A stretch of DNA of 64,000 bases from Sabulicella rubraurantiaca (GCF_017355885.1 NZ_JAFEUU010000003.1:62001-126000), one strand, 5' to 3'; counted from the first letter of the stretch, positions 17,773 to 27,511 are shown. Notes: generated from the letters alone by a model not told the origin. Made by a program: numbers and translations.

Positions 17773-19496
17773 AGAAGGACCCGCCGCACAGCGTCGCGCC
17801 GCTCCGCGATGGCGGCGCGCGCCGCCGCCTCCGGCACGCCGAGCGCCGTCAGCAGCCCCTCGCCCAGTTGCAGGCTGGCTTCCGTTACCTCGGGCGCGAC
17901 GGCGCTGGCCCCCGCCTCCAGCAGGGTGCGGCCATGCGCCTCGTCATGGACGCGGGCGTGGATGGGCAGGCGGGGCCAGGCGGCGCGCGCGGCGCGCACC
18001 ACCTTAAGCGCGGTGGCGGGCTGATCCATCGTCACCACCAGCGCGGCGGCGCGGCCCGCGCCCAGCAGCGCCAGCATCTCCTCCTGGGCTGCATCGCCGA
18101 AGAAAGGGGTCGCGCCCTCCTTCCGCAGGCGTCGCACCCGCGCCGAATTGGTATCCACCGCGACATGCGGGATGCGCTGCGCATCCAGGATCTCGCCGAC
18201 GGCGCGGCCGACCCGGCCATAGCCGGCGATGATGACGTGGTCGGCCAAACCCGCCTCCGCCGGGCCGGGCCGCGCCGCATCCTCTGGCACCTCCAGCCGC
18301 CGCCCGAGCTTCCGCGCCAGCATGGCGAGGAGCGGCGTGGCGGCCATGGAAAGCCCCGTCACCAGCGCCATGAACCGTGCGGTTTCGGACGGCACCACCT
18401 CCTTGCCCTGCGCCAGCGCCAGGACGATGAAGGCGAACTCGCCGCCCTGGGCCAGCAGAACCGCCGTTTCCACCGAAACGGCGCCCGGCTCGCCGGCGAT
18501 CCGCAGCAGCGCGAGCAGTACGAGCGCCTTCAGCGCCACGAGGCCCAGCACGGAAAGCGGCAGCCAGACGGGTTCTTCCAGAATGGCGGCCAGGTCGAGG
18601 CCGAGACCGACCGAGACAAAGAACACGCCGAGCAGCAGCCCCTTGAACGGGCCGAGATCCACCTCGGCGCGGTGGCGGAACTCGGTCTCGGACAGCAGCA
18701 GCCCTGCCAAGAAGGCACCCAGCGCCAGGGAAAGCCCCGCCGCCTCCGTCGCCGCCGCCGTGCCCAGCACCGCCAGCAGCACCACGGCCAGGAAGGCCTC
18801 GTGGCTGCCCGTGTCGGCGATGAGCCGCAGCAGCGGCCGCAGCAGCAGCCGTCCCGCAACCGTGATGAGGACGATGGCGATCGCCGCGCGCACCATCGCC
18901 CCCGCCACGCCCAGGATCAGCGCGGCCGGCCCGCTGGCCTCCTGCGCGCCGAGGACGCCGACCACGAACAGGATCGGCACCACGGCGAGGTCCTGGAACA
19001 GCAGCACCCCGAAGGCGGCCCGCCCCACCGGCGTTCCCAGCCGCCCGCCCTCTGCCAGCATCTGCATGACGATGGCGGTGGAAGAAAGGGCGAGTGCCGC
19101 ACCCACCACCAGCGCGGCGGCAGCGTCATTGCCGGACAGCCGGGCGACTACGGCGACCAGCAACCCGGTCACCAGCACCTGTGCGCCCCCCAGGCCGAAG
19201 ACCAGGGCACGCATCCGCCACAGCCGGTCCAGCGACATTTCCAGCCCAATCATGAAGAGAAGGAAGGCGACGCCCAGCTCCGCCGCGAGACGGACCGAGG
19301 CCTCATGGAGGACCAGGAAGGACAGTGCGGGCACCTCGCCGACGAAGCGGCCCAGCCCATGCGGCCCGATGACCAGCCCGATCAGGAGAAAGCCCAGCAC
19401 CGTGCTGAGGCGAAGGCGATGCGCCAGCACCCCCACCAACCCCGCTGCGCCCAGCAGCACCGCCGCTTCCCGAAGTTCTGGCCCAACCAAGCGCAC
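17769..19496 (-). CDS. CPA2-family cation:proton antiporter with RCK domain
   Basis: A 575-aa monovalent cation:proton antiporter-2 (KefB/KefC/YbaL-like). About 12 membrane segments fill residues 10-385, including AELGVAFLLFMIGLEMSLDR near 93 and a second inverted-repeat half. A TrkA-N/RCK domain follows from about residue 418, with a Rossmann motif in VIIAGYGRVGRAVGEI. It probably exports K+ in exchange for protons. It starts at GTG 19496 behind GGAAAGG. No KefF/KefG ancillary gene is adjacent. It converges with the amidohydrolase and is divergent from the TonB-dependent receptor. Confidence 0.9.
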   Translation of the reverse strand: MRLVGPELREAAVLLGAAGLVGVLAHRLRLSTVLGFLLIGLVIGPHGLGRFVGEVPALSFLVLHEASVRLAAELGVAFLLFMIGLEMSLDRLWRMRALVFGLGGAQVLVTGLLVAVVARLSGNDAAAALVVGAALALSSTAIVMQMLAEGGRLGTPVGRAAFGVLLFQDLAVVPILFVVGVLGAQEASGPAALILGVAGAMVRAAIAIVLITVAGRLLLRPLLRLIADTGSHEAFLAVVLLAVLGTAAATEAAGLSLALGAFLAGLLLSETEFRHRAEVDLGPFKGLLLGVFFVSVGLGLDLAAILEEPVWLPLSVLGLVALKALVLLALLRIAGEPGAVSVETAVLLAQGGEFAFIVLALAQGKEVVPSETARFMALVTGLSMAATPLLAMLARKLGRRLEVPEDAARPGPAEAGLADHVIIAGYGRVGRAVGEILDAQRIPHVAVDTNSARVRRLRKEGATPFFGDAAQEEMLALLGAGRAAALVVTMDQPATALKVVRAARAAWPRLPIHARVHDEAHGRTLLEAGASAVAPEVTEASLQLGEGLLTALGVPEAAARAAIAERRDAVRRVLL

Positions 19497-19598
19497 ATCC
19501 TTTCCGTCGCCGCGACAAAGATGCCCCTCGTGCCGTCACGCCGGAAGCGGGCGCGGGCTTGCGGCACGGCCCCGCAACGGTCATGGTTAAGTTATTGA

Positions 19599-19612
19599 AT
19601 TTGCTTGCAAAT
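19599..19612. promoter_or_regulatory. Palindromic operator-like site upstream of the TonB-dependent receptor
   Basis: ATTTGC-TT-GCAAAT is a perfect 6+6 palindrome in an AT-rich island (about 19583-19650) that contrasts with the GC-rich surroundings. It lies 72 nt before the receptor start. It does not match the Fur, Irr, RirA or Zur consensus sequences that I know. A repressor site is inferred. Confidence 0.4.
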
Positions 19613-19683
19613 ATGCACATCTCTACAGGTTTTCCCTTTGCAGAGATGAACAGATGTGCAGTCATTCCACTGACGGAGACGCC

Positions 19684-21762
19684 ATGCGCCGCCTGCTTCC
19701 TGCCCTGCTCCTGCTCCCCCTCGATGCGTCACGCGCGCAGGAGCCGGTGATGGAACTTCCCGAACTGGTCGTGCAGTCGCGCCGCTTCGAGGAGGGGCGC
19801 AACCGCATCGCCCCCTCGCTCGGCGCCAGCGTCACCGAGATCACGCGCGAGGCGATCGAGCGCCTGCCGCAGGGCGAGGAGGCGCCGCTGAACCAGGTGC
19901 TGCTTCAGGCGCCGGGCGTGGTACAGGCGCCGCAGGGCGAGCTGCACGTGCGCGGCGACCACCGCAACCTGCAATACCGCATCAATGGCGTGACGATGCC
20001 GGAGGCGATCAGCGGCTTCGGCCAGCTCTTCGATGCGCGCGGGCTGCGCTCCGTCAGCCTCATCACCGGCGCGCTGCCGGCGCAGTTCGGCTATCGCACC
20101 GCGGGCGTCGTGGATATTCGCCTGCGCTCCGGCGCGCAGGATCCGGGCGGCTCGGCCAGCCTGTATGGGGGCTCCTTCGGCACCTTCCAGCCTGGCCTGT
20201 CCTATGGCGGTGGCGTGGGGCGCTTCGAGTATTTCCTGTCCGGTTCCATGCTGCGCTCCGACCGTGGCTTCGAGAACCCGACCTCTGCGCGCACCGTGCC
20301 GAACAACGCGACGGAGCAATTCCGCGGCATACTCAATGCCGCCTATGCGCTGGACGACCGCACGCGCCTTTCCCTCATCGCCGGGGGCAATGCCTCGCGC
20401 TACGAGGTGCCGGTGCAGGCAAGCGGACCATCGCCCTTCACCGCCTTTGGCCGCAACAGCTTCGACGGGCTGGACCCGCGTGGCCGGCAATGGCAGCGCA
20501 CCGCCTTCGGCGTGCTGGCCTTGCAGCACAGCCGCGACGCGCTGGACGTGCAGCTTTCCGGCTTCCTCCGGCGCACCAGCATCTCCTACCTGCCGAATGT
20601 CATGGTCGACCTCCTCGGCACGGGCGTCGCCTCGACGGTGGAGCGGCGCAACATCGCCATCGGGCTGCAGGGCGATGCCGCCTGGCGCGTGTCGGAGCGA
20701 CACACACTGCGCGCCGGCTTCTTCCTGTCGCGAGACGAGACGACGAACGCCCTCGCCAGCACCGTGCTGCCGCTGGACGGGGCGGGCGGGACAATCGACG
20801 CACCCTTCACCATCACCGAGAGCGGACGCGTGACGCAGAGTCTCGGCGGGCTCTACCTCCAGGATGAATGGCGGCCGCTGGAGCGGGTGACGGTGAATTT
20901 CGGCGCGCGTCTGGACGGGGTGCGCGGCCCCGCCTCCGGCTCGCAATTATCGCCGCGCCTGAACGTGGTCTGGAACGTCACGGACGCCACCACCCTCTCC
21001 GCCGGCTATGCGCGCTACTTCACCCCGCCGCCGGCGGAACTCCTGGTGCGGCCCGACCTGGCCCGCTACGCCGGCACGACGCTGGAGCCGGAGGTGGCGC
21101 GGGCCGGCCCGGTGCGGCCGGAGCGCGCGCACTACCTCAATCTCGGCCTGCGCCACCGCATCGGCGAGCGCCTGACCCTGGGCGCGGAGGCGTTCTTTCG
21201 CGACGTGCGCGACCTGCAGGACCTGGGTCAGTTCGGCACGGCCTATGTGTTCTCGCCCTACAACTACGCGCGCGGGCGCGTGTACGGCACGGAACTGACT
21301 GCCGCTTGGCGCGGCGAGAGGTGGAGCTTCCACGGCAACCTCACCTTGTCGCGCTCCGAGGGGAAGGGCCTCGTCTCCAACCAGTATTTCTGGTCGGCGG
21401 CGGAGCTGGCGCAGGTGGCGCGGAAATTCGTCCGGACCGATCACGACCAGGCCGTCTCCGCCTCGGCCGGTGCGTCCTGGCGCGCTTGGGAGGGCGGCAC
21501 GCTCTCGGCGACGCTGGTCTATGGCTCAGGCATGCGGCGCGGCTTCGCCAACAGCGAGTCGGTCACGCCCTACATGACGGTGAATCTGGGCGTGGCGCAC
21601 CGCTTCGAGGGGCCGGATGGCGGGCGATGGACGGCGCGGCTGGACGTGCTGAACCTGTTCGACCGCCGCTACCAGCTGCGCGACGGCACCGGAATCGGCG
21701 TCGGCGCGCCGCAATACGGGCTGCGGCGCGGCATCTTCGCCGGACTGTCGCGCAGCTTCTGA
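19684..21762 (+). CDS. TonB-dependent outer-membrane receptor
   Basis: A 692-aa TonB-dependent receptor starting at ATG 19684 with a signal peptide (residues 1-18, ending SRAQ). The plug domain covers roughly residues 35-160 (LNQVLLQAPGVVQAPQGELH, VRGDHRNLQYRINGV). The rest forms the beta-barrel, closing on ...GIFAGLSRSF with the terminal phenylalanine typical of barrels. It imports a bulky ligand such as a siderophore, cobalamin or metal complex; which one cannot be told. No TonB, ExbB/D or transporter gene is adjacent. A palindromic site in an AT-rich stretch upstream suggests ligand- or metal-responsive control. It converges with the c-di-GMP gene 13 nt away. Confidence 0.9.
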   Translation: MRRLLPALLLLPLDASRAQEPVMELPELVVQSRRFEEGRNRIAPSLGASVTEITREAIERLPQGEEAPLNQVLLQAPGVVQAPQGELHVRGDHRNLQYRINGVTMPEAISGFGQLFDARGLRSVSLITGALPAQFGYRTAGVVDIRLRSGAQDPGGSASLYGGSFGTFQPGLSYGGGVGRFEYFLSGSMLRSDRGFENPTSARTVPNNATEQFRGILNAAYALDDRTRLSLIAGGNASRYEVPVQASGPSPFTAFGRNSFDGLDPRGRQWQRTAFGVLALQHSRDALDVQLSGFLRRTSISYLPNVMVDLLGTGVASTVERRNIAIGLQGDAAWRVSERHTLRAGFFLSRDETTNALASTVLPLDGAGGTIDAPFTITESGRVTQSLGGLYLQDEWRPLERVTVNFGARLDGVRGPASGSQLSPRLNVVWNVTDATTLSAGYARYFTPPPAELLVRPDLARYAGTTLEPEVARAGPVRPERAHYLNLGLRHRIGERLTLGAEAFFRDVRDLQDLGQFGTAYVFSPYNYARGRVYGTELTAAWRGERWSFHGNLTLSRSEGKGLVSNQYFWSAAELAQVARKFVRTDHDQAVSASAGASWRAWEGGTLSATLVYGSGMRRGFANSESVTPYMTVNLGVAHRFEGPDGGRWTARLDVLNLFDRRYQLRDGTGIGVGAPQYGLRRGIFAGLSRSF

Positions 21763-21775
21763 GGGGGTCGCGCCA

Positions 21776-23596
21776 TCATGCGTTGCGGAGCGGCACCACC
21801 TTTTTCCGCTCCTCCAGCCGGCCGCGTAGCCAAGCGGTCAGCGCCTCGGGCTCCAGGGGCGGGGCGAAGAAATGCCCCTGCACCGCATCGCAGCCCATCC
21901 GCGCCAGGGTGCGCGCCTCCGCCTCATCCTCCACCCCCTCGGCGATGGCGTCGAGCCCCATGGCCTGGGCGAGGCGGATCATCCCCGTCACCACCTTTTC
22001 CGCCCGCGGGTCGGTGCCCAGACGGCGGATGAAGGAGCCATCCAGCTTCAGCGCATCCAGCGGGATACGGAGAAGCTGCGCGAGGCCGGAGGTGCCGGTG
22101 CCGAAATCATCCAGCACGATCCGCGCCCCCTTGCCGCGCAGCGCGGCGAGGCGCGACACGGTGGCATGGGCGATGCGGTCCAGCACCGCATCCTCCATGA
22201 TCTCGACGGTCAGGCAGGACAGGCTGAGCCCGGCCTGCTCCACTTGGTTTTCCAGCGTTTCCACCACGTCGGACCGCGCCAGCTCCCCGGCCGCGAGGTT
22301 CACCCCGATCCGGCCCGGTGCCAGATCCTGGCGCCGCAGCGACGCATAGGCAGCAAAGCCGATCTCCCGCACGCGGCGCGACACCGCCTCGGCCCGGTCC
22401 AGCCGCGCGGCCACGGCGAAGATCTCGCCGGGCGGCACCTTGCCCAGCTCCGGGTGGGTCCAGCGCGCCAGGATCTCCATCCCCCGCACCTCGCCGTCCC
22501 GCAGTCCGATCACCGGCTGCATCGCGCAGCCCAGCCCCTCCGGCAGCCCCTCCGCGAAGGCGAGGAGCAGGGCGGATTCCCGCGCCATGCGCGCCGCGTC
22601 CTCCGGCTCCGTCCGGCCCACAGAGCCGCGGCGGCGGCGCTTGCTGCGGATCAGCGCCTCGTCCGCCAGCCGGGCGAGCCGCCCCGCCTCCGTCCCATCC
22701 TCCGGCGCCAGGGCCACGCCGGCGCTGACGCCCAGTCGCAGCGGCCGCCCGTCATGGAGGACGGGGCGGGACACGGTGGTGCAGATCGCCTCGGCGATGC
22801 CGCTGGCCGTGTCCCAGTCGCTGACGCCGGGCAGCAGGGCCATGAACTCGTCGCCGCCCAGCCTCGCCACCAGGTCACCCGAACGCACGGCGGAGCGGAT
22901 GCGCTGGGCGGCGGCGCGCAGCAGCGCATCGCCCGCGGCGTGGCCATGGGCGTCATTGGCCTCCTTGAAATGGTCGAGGTCCATGGCGATCACCGCCACC
23001 GGCCCGCCCCCGGCCAACAGGGATTCCAGCTCCGTCATGGCGGCGGCGCGATTGGGCAGGCCGGTGAGCGCATCGGTGACCGAGGAGGTGCCGAGGCGTC
23101 GCATCGCGCGCCGCAACTCGAGGTTGGCCTGGGCGGCCTGGGCCAGCCGGCGCACCAGCCGCACCGTCGTCTCATCCATTGGCCGCGGCTTGTTGTCGAG
23201 AATGCAGAACGTCCCCAGCGCGTGACCCTCCGGGCCCACCAGCGGCACGCCCAGATAGGAACGGATCGAGGGGGCGTCGGTCACCAGCGGATTGTCGCGG
23301 AACCGCTCATCCTCGCGCAGGTCCGGGACGGCCAAAGGCTGCTTCGGGTCCAGAATGGCGTGGGAGCAAAAAGCGAGGTCGCGCGGGGCTTCCGGCGCCT
23401 CGATGCCGTGCCGGGCCTTGAAGAAGGCGCGATCGGCATCGATCAGCGAAACCAGGGCGATGGGCGCGCCGGTCAGCTCCGCCGCGAGGGCGACAAGATC
23501 GTCGAAGGCCTGCTCGCCCGCCGTGTCGAGGACGTCATAGGAGCGCAGGGCGGCCAAGCGCTGCGCTTCGTCGGCGGGCAGGGGCGCTGCAGGCAT
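21776..23596 (-). CDS. GAF-GGDEF-EAL protein (c-di-GMP metabolism)
   Basis: A 606-aa cytosolic signalling protein. A GAF-type sensor occupies residues about 15-165, a GGDEF domain follows (ARLGGDEFMALL, with an RSGD inhibitory site five residues before), then an EAL domain (EILARW in place of EALxRW; VEIMEDAV; LDDFGTGTSGLAQL; LKLDGSFI; AEGVEDEAEA). Catalytic residues of both domains look intact, so it could make and degrade c-di-GMP. It starts at ATG 23596 behind GGAGGGGAG. It is divergent from a second GGDEF gene and close to the damaged motAB genes, so a link to motility or surface life is plausible. Confidence 0.9.
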   Translation of the reverse strand: MPAAPLPADEAQRLAALRSYDVLDTAGEQAFDDLVALAAELTGAPIALVSLIDADRAFFKARHGIEAPEAPRDLAFCSHAILDPKQPLAVPDLREDERFRDNPLVTDAPSIRSYLGVPLVGPEGHALGTFCILDNKPRPMDETTVRLVRRLAQAAQANLELRRAMRRLGTSSVTDALTGLPNRAAAMTELESLLAGGGPVAVIAMDLDHFKEANDAHGHAAGDALLRAAAQRIRSAVRSGDLVARLGGDEFMALLPGVSDWDTASGIAEAICTTVSRPVLHDGRPLRLGVSAGVALAPEDGTEAGRLARLADEALIRSKRRRRGSVGRTEPEDAARMARESALLLAFAEGLPEGLGCAMQPVIGLRDGEVRGMEILARWTHPELGKVPPGEIFAVAARLDRAEAVSRRVREIGFAAYASLRRQDLAPGRIGVNLAAGELARSDVVETLENQVEQAGLSLSCLTVEIMEDAVLDRIAHATVSRLAALRGKGARIVLDDFGTGTSGLAQLLRIPLDALKLDGSFIRRLGTDPRAEKVVTGMIRLAQAMGLDAIAEGVEDEAEARTLARMGCDAVQGHFFAPPLEPEALTAWLRGRLEERKKVVPLRNA

Positions 23597-23708
23597 TCGG
23601 TTTCTCCCCTCCAGCTCTCTCGGTGCGTTGCCCCCAAGGTTGAGCCTTCCAGTCAAGGTTGCAAAAAGCTAGATTGAAGACGCCGAACGGTGGCAAAAGG
23701 TCACTCCC

Positions 23709-25088
23709 ATGCTCCCGTATTTTCGCTCTGGCGGTGGCGCAAACTTTCCTCGTGGGGCGGGGCGGATCGATGCGGAGGCGGGGCTGGGACGTTCCGGAAG
23801 GGCAATCGGCCGGTTCACCATCAGCTTACGCCTCCTCCTGGCCTTGACGCAGATGGCTGCGGTTGGCCTCGGCGGGGCATTCCATGCCGTCACACAGCTG
23901 TCGCGCAACGATGCGACCTATTCCCGCGTCCTGGAACAGGAAGCGGCGGGAATGGTCCTTGTCATCCGCGCCGGGCTGCACGCCCATGATGATTCACACC
24001 TCCTGCAGGCCTTGTTCGTAGAACGGGACATCCCGGCGCGCCAGCGCATCCTCGGAGAGCGGGACAGGGCCCAGCGCCGCTTCCGCGACGCTGTCGCGCG
24101 CGCCCAGGACATCCTTCCGCAGGAAACCGCGGCCCTGGATGACATCGGCCGCCACTTCGAGACCATGTTCGAAGCCGGCCAGCGCATCGAGGCCGCGCTG
24201 CTGGCGGACCAGGATGAGCTGGCCTTGCGGTTGCTGCGGGACGAACGGGTTCCGGCCTTCGAGGCCTTCCGCCGGGTGGCCCAGGCCGAGGTGGCCCGCC
24301 TGCACCGCCGCATGGACGAGATCTCGGAGGAGGCGACGCGCAAGGCGGAGCGGGCCTGGCAGGTCACGCTGGTCACCGCCGTGCTGGCGGTGCTGCTCGC
24401 CCTGTTCCTCGCCGCCTGGCTGCTGCGCCGGACCGTCATCGCGCCGCTCGACGCGGTGGCGGCACGGATGCGCGCCCTGGAGGCGGGGGATGACCGCGCC
24501 CCGGTGCCGGGCCAGGAGCGCGGCGACGAGATCGGGCGCATGGCGCGGGCCCTGGAAAGCTTCCGCCTCGCCGCCATCGAGCGGCGGCGCCTGGGGCACG
24601 AGGCGCGCACCGACGCGCTGACCGGCCTCCTCAACCGGCGGGCCCTGCTGGAGACGCTGGAGACCCTGGCGAGCGAGGCCCTGCCGATGCTGGCCATCGT
24701 CATCGACCTCGACCATTTCAAGCTGGCCAATGACACCCATGGCCACGCGGTGGGCGACGCGCTGCTGCGGGCCGCGGCGCAGCGCATCCGCACCGCCCTG
24801 CGCGCGGGCGACATTGCCGGGCGGCTGGGCGGCGACGAGTTCGTGGTGGTCCTGGCCGGCACTGACGAGGCGGCAGAGGCGGTGGCGCACCGCCTGCGCG
24901 ACACGCTGAACCGCCCGGTCGAGATCAATGGGCGCTTGCTGCGCCTGGGCGCCACGCTGGGCATCGCGGCGCTGCCGCGCGACGCGGCGACGCCGACCGG
25001 GCTGCTGGAGGCCGCCGACCAGGCGCTGCTCCGCGCCAAGCGGATCGGTCGCGGCGGGGTCGGACGCGCCGCCGCCCGCGCCGAATGA
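23709..25088 (+). CDS. Membrane-bound diguanylate cyclase (HAMP-GGDEF)
   Basis: A 459-aa inner-membrane diguanylate cyclase. One membrane segment lies near residues 36-58, then a periplasmic helical sensor of about 155 residues (four-helix-bundle type, rich in Arg, Glu, Ala), a second segment near 218-242, a HAMP-like region (RRTVIAPLDAVAARMRALEA) and a GGDEF domain with GRLGGDEFVVVL. An RAGD inhibitory site precedes GGDEF by five residues, so product inhibition is expected. It should make c-di-GMP in response to an external signal. It is divergent from the GGDEF-EAL gene (112 nt apart) and ends 4 nt before the converging motA pseudogene. Confidence 0.9.
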   Translation: MLPYFRSGGGANFPRGAGRIDAEAGLGRSGRAIGRFTISLRLLLALTQMAAVGLGGAFHAVTQLSRNDATYSRVLEQEAAGMVLVIRAGLHAHDDSHLLQALFVERDIPARQRILGERDRAQRRFRDAVARAQDILPQETAALDDIGRHFETMFEAGQRIEAALLADQDELALRLLRDERVPAFEAFRRVAQAEVARLHRRMDEISEEATRKAERAWQVTLVTAVLAVLLALFLAAWLLRRTVIAPLDAVAARMRALEAGDDRAPVPGQERGDEIGRMARALESFRLAAIERRRLGHEARTDALTGLLNRRALLETLETLASEALPMLAIVIDLDHFKLANDTHGHAVGDALLRAAAQRIRTALRAGDIAGRLGGDEFVVVLAGTDEAAEAVAHRLRDTLNRPVEINGRLLRLGATLGIAALPRDAATPTGLLEAADQALLRAKRIGRGGVGRAAARAE

Positions 25089-25092
25089 GCTG

Positions 25093-25959
25093 TCAGGCGA
25101 TCTGGAGTTCCTGCAGCGACGCCTCCAACTCGCCGAAGGAGGGCATCAGGGCGGAGGGAACGACCTTGCGCCCGGCTTCCACGCTCACCTGCGGGGCGTT
25201 GCCGTGCAGATGCGCGACGATGACGGCGCGGATCACTTCGTAGAAGGCGCTTTCCTCCTCGACGATGGCCTTCAGCCGTGCCGCCATGGGGCCCATCAAC
25301 CCATAAGCCAGCAGCACGCCCAGGAAGGTGCCGACCAGCGCCCCGCCGATCATCCGGCCCAGCACCGCCGGTGGCTGGTCGATGGAGCCCATGGACTTGA
25401 TGACGCCCAGCACCGCCGCGACGATGCCAAGCGCCGGCAGCGCATCGGCGATGTTCTGCATGGCGTGGGAGGGGTGCATCTCCTCCTCCTTCAGCTTCTT
25501 CAGCTCCCGCGCGATGATGTCCTCCAACTGGTGCGGGTCGTCCGCGTTCATGCCGACCATGCGCAGTTAGTCGCAGATCAGCAGGGCGGCGTGGTGGTCC
25601 TTCAGGATCTGCGGGAATTTCTGGAAGGCGGCGCTTTCCTCCGGCTTCTCGATATGCGGCTCCAGCGCCATGGCGCCCTTGGTCTGCGCGAGGCGCACGA
25701 AGTAGTAGAGCAGCGACAGCAGCGCGGCGTAGTCCTCCTTGCGGTAGCGCGCCCCCTTGAGGATCTTCCCGAAGGCGCCGGCCGTGTGCTTCACCTCCTG
25801 CATCGAGTTGACCATCAGGAAGGCGCCCACCGCCGCGCCGCCGATCATCATCATCTCGAAGGGCAGGGAGCCCAGGATGATGGCGAACTGGCCTCCGGCG
25901 ATGGTGTAGCCGCCGAACACCATGATGATGAGGAAGGCGAAGCCGAGCAGCGTGGTCAC
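25093..25959 (-). pseudogene. motA: Flagellar stator protein MotA, interrupted by a stop codon
   Basis: A 288-codon motA frame starting at GTG 25959, overlapping motB (GTGA). One in-frame TAA (25567-25569) cuts it after residue 130. The text reads ...HHAALLICD-stop-LRMVGMNADD; MotA proteins have tyrosine at this place (ICDY), so one TAC-to-TAA or TAT-to-TAA change explains it. The first part holds the first two membrane helices and most of the cytosolic loop. The second part (internal ATG at 25560) holds PALGIVAAVLGVIKSMG and the last two helices. Without read-through, no complete proton channel subunit is made. A sequencing error is possible, but motB is interrupted too. Confidence 0.88.
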
Positions 25960-26972
25960 CGCGGCGCCTCCGCTTGCCGCAGCAGGGTGATGGCGACGCG
26001 GCGATTGGCCGCTGCCCCCGGCTGGTCGCGCAGCAGCGGTTCGCGATCCGCGTGTCCGCTGACGCGCGCGAGGCGCGCCTCGGGCAGCCCCGCCTCGGTC
26101 AGCAGGCGTCGCGCGGCATTGGCCCGCTCCGCCGCCAGGTCCCAGTTGGAGCGGCCTCCGCCGCGAAAGGGCGCGCTGTCCGTGTGGCCGGAGACGGAGA
26201 CGGGGTTGGGGAGGCGAAGCGCCGCCTGGGCGACGGCGCGGATCGCCGCCCGCGCCCGCTCTGTCGGCGCGGCGTTGCCGGTGCTGAACATGGGCTAGCC
26301 GTCGGCTTCCAGAAGCTGGATGCGTAGCCCTTCTGGCGTCACCTCCACCAGGAACTGGCCAGCGGCGGCGGACAGCGCGGGGTCGTCGCGCAGCGTCTCG
26401 CGCAGCGCCTCCGCCGCATCCTGAAGCGCGGCCTCCTCCCGCCGTGCCAATTCGGCGCGCAACGCGGCGTCGGTCAGGCGAGCGGCGTCGCTCTCCTCCG
26501 GGCCGGGAAGGACGCGGCCGAGTTCCGCCCCGCCCGGTGTGGCCATGCGCGGGGGAGGGGTCTCCTCCTCGCCACGCGGGCCCTCGCGGCGGGCGAAGGG
26601 CTCGGCAGGCGCAGCGCTGTCATCCTCCTCCTCCAGCTCAGCGAGGATGGGGCGTGGGCCGCGCTCCAGCCGGATCGCCCCGGTGTCGGAAGCCATGCGC
26701 CCGGCGGTGTGGGGGGTGGAGCCGCCAAAGGGCTGGCCGGTCCCGGAAACGCCATTGGCCAGGGCGTGCATCGGGTTGAAGTAGTCGGCAAGGCCGCGCC
26801 GCTGCTCCTCCGTCGTGGCGTTCAGGAGCCACATGAGCAGGAAGAAGGCCATCATGGCGGTGACGAAATCCGCATAGGCCACCTTCCAGGCGCCGCCGTG
26901 ATGGCCGTACCCGCCCTCCTCAATCCGCCTGAGGACGATGGTGCCGCCTCCTGCGCCCTTCCGCTTCGCCAC
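25956..26972 (-). pseudogene. motB: Flagellar stator protein MotB, interrupted by a stop codon
   Basis: A 338-codon motB frame starting at GTG 26972. One in-frame TAG (26295-26297) cuts it after residue 225: ...IQLLEADG-stop-PMFSTGNAAP, where MotB proteins commonly have a Gln or Arg before PMF, so CAG-to-TAG fits. The first part contains the single membrane helix AYADFVTAMMAFFLLMWLL with the proton-binding aspartate, and a long acidic linker. The second part (internal ATG 26291) is the OmpA-like peptidoglycan-binding domain (VSGHTDSAPF, NWDLAAERANAARRLL), now separated from its anchor. The product would be an unanchored, non-working stator half. Confidence 0.88.
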
Positions 26973-27172
26973 GCTGGGGCCCCATGTCTTCCGACGCTAC
27001 ACTGGGGCAGCCCCGTTACCGAAGCCTGAAGCGCAGCGGCGGCGGCGCCCGTGCGTTCTGTCCGCACGCCCCGCCATGCGCCCCGCGAAGGGCCGCCCTG
27101 ACTGGGGAGTTGCGGACTTGCCAGGGGCTTCCAAGCGGCCTAGAGCGCCCGGCACTTCCGTGATAACGCGAT

Positions 27173-27197
27173 GCCGCCCGGGGCTGGACCGGGCGGC
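27173..27197 (+). promoter_or_regulatory. Leader hairpin upstream of acpP
   Basis: GCCGCCCGG pairs with CCGGGCGGC over a 7-nt loop, 72 nt before the acpP start. The 296-nt gap between motB and acpP holds no gene that I can see. The hairpin may lie in the acpP leader or be a terminator of unmarked upstream transcription. Confidence 0.35.
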
Positions 27198-27268
27198 CAG
27201 CACAGACGCGGCGCACCCCTCCCACTGTGAACCCGGGGGGCGGCCCCGGCAGCAGGAGACCGAGCGAG

Positions 27269-27511
27269 ATGAGCGAGACCGCCGAGAAGGTGAAGAAGAT
27301 CGTGGTGGAGCACCTGGGCGTCGAGGAGGCCAAGGTCACCCCCGAGGCTTCCTTCATCGACGACCTGGGCGCCGACAGCCTGGACACGGTCGAGCTGGTG
27401 ATGGCCTTCGAGGAGGCCTTTGGCGTGGAAATTCCGGACGACGCGGCGGAGAAGATCCAGACCGTGAAGGACGCGATCGACTTCATCGAGAAGTCGCAGG
27501 CTTCGGCCTGA
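27269..27511 (+). CDS. acpP: Acyl carrier protein
   Basis: An 80-aa acidic acyl carrier protein carrying the growing fatty acid on a phosphopantetheine arm attached to Ser37 in the [18 protein letters not shown] motif. It starts at ATG 27269, preceded by an AGCAGGAGA site; an upstream GTG in the same frame is not supported. It is followed 26 nt later by fabF and then mltG, the common alphaproteobacterial order acpP-fabF-mltG. Confidence 0.96.
   Translation: MSETAEKVKKIVVEHLGVEEAKVTPEASFIDDLGADSLDTVELVMAFEEAFGVEIPDDAAEKIQTVKDAIDFIEKSQASA

Noticed and set aside
25567-26297. Programmed stop-codon recoding in motA and motB
   Set aside because: Two different stops, no shared context or downstream structure, and simple one-base nonsense changes explain both.
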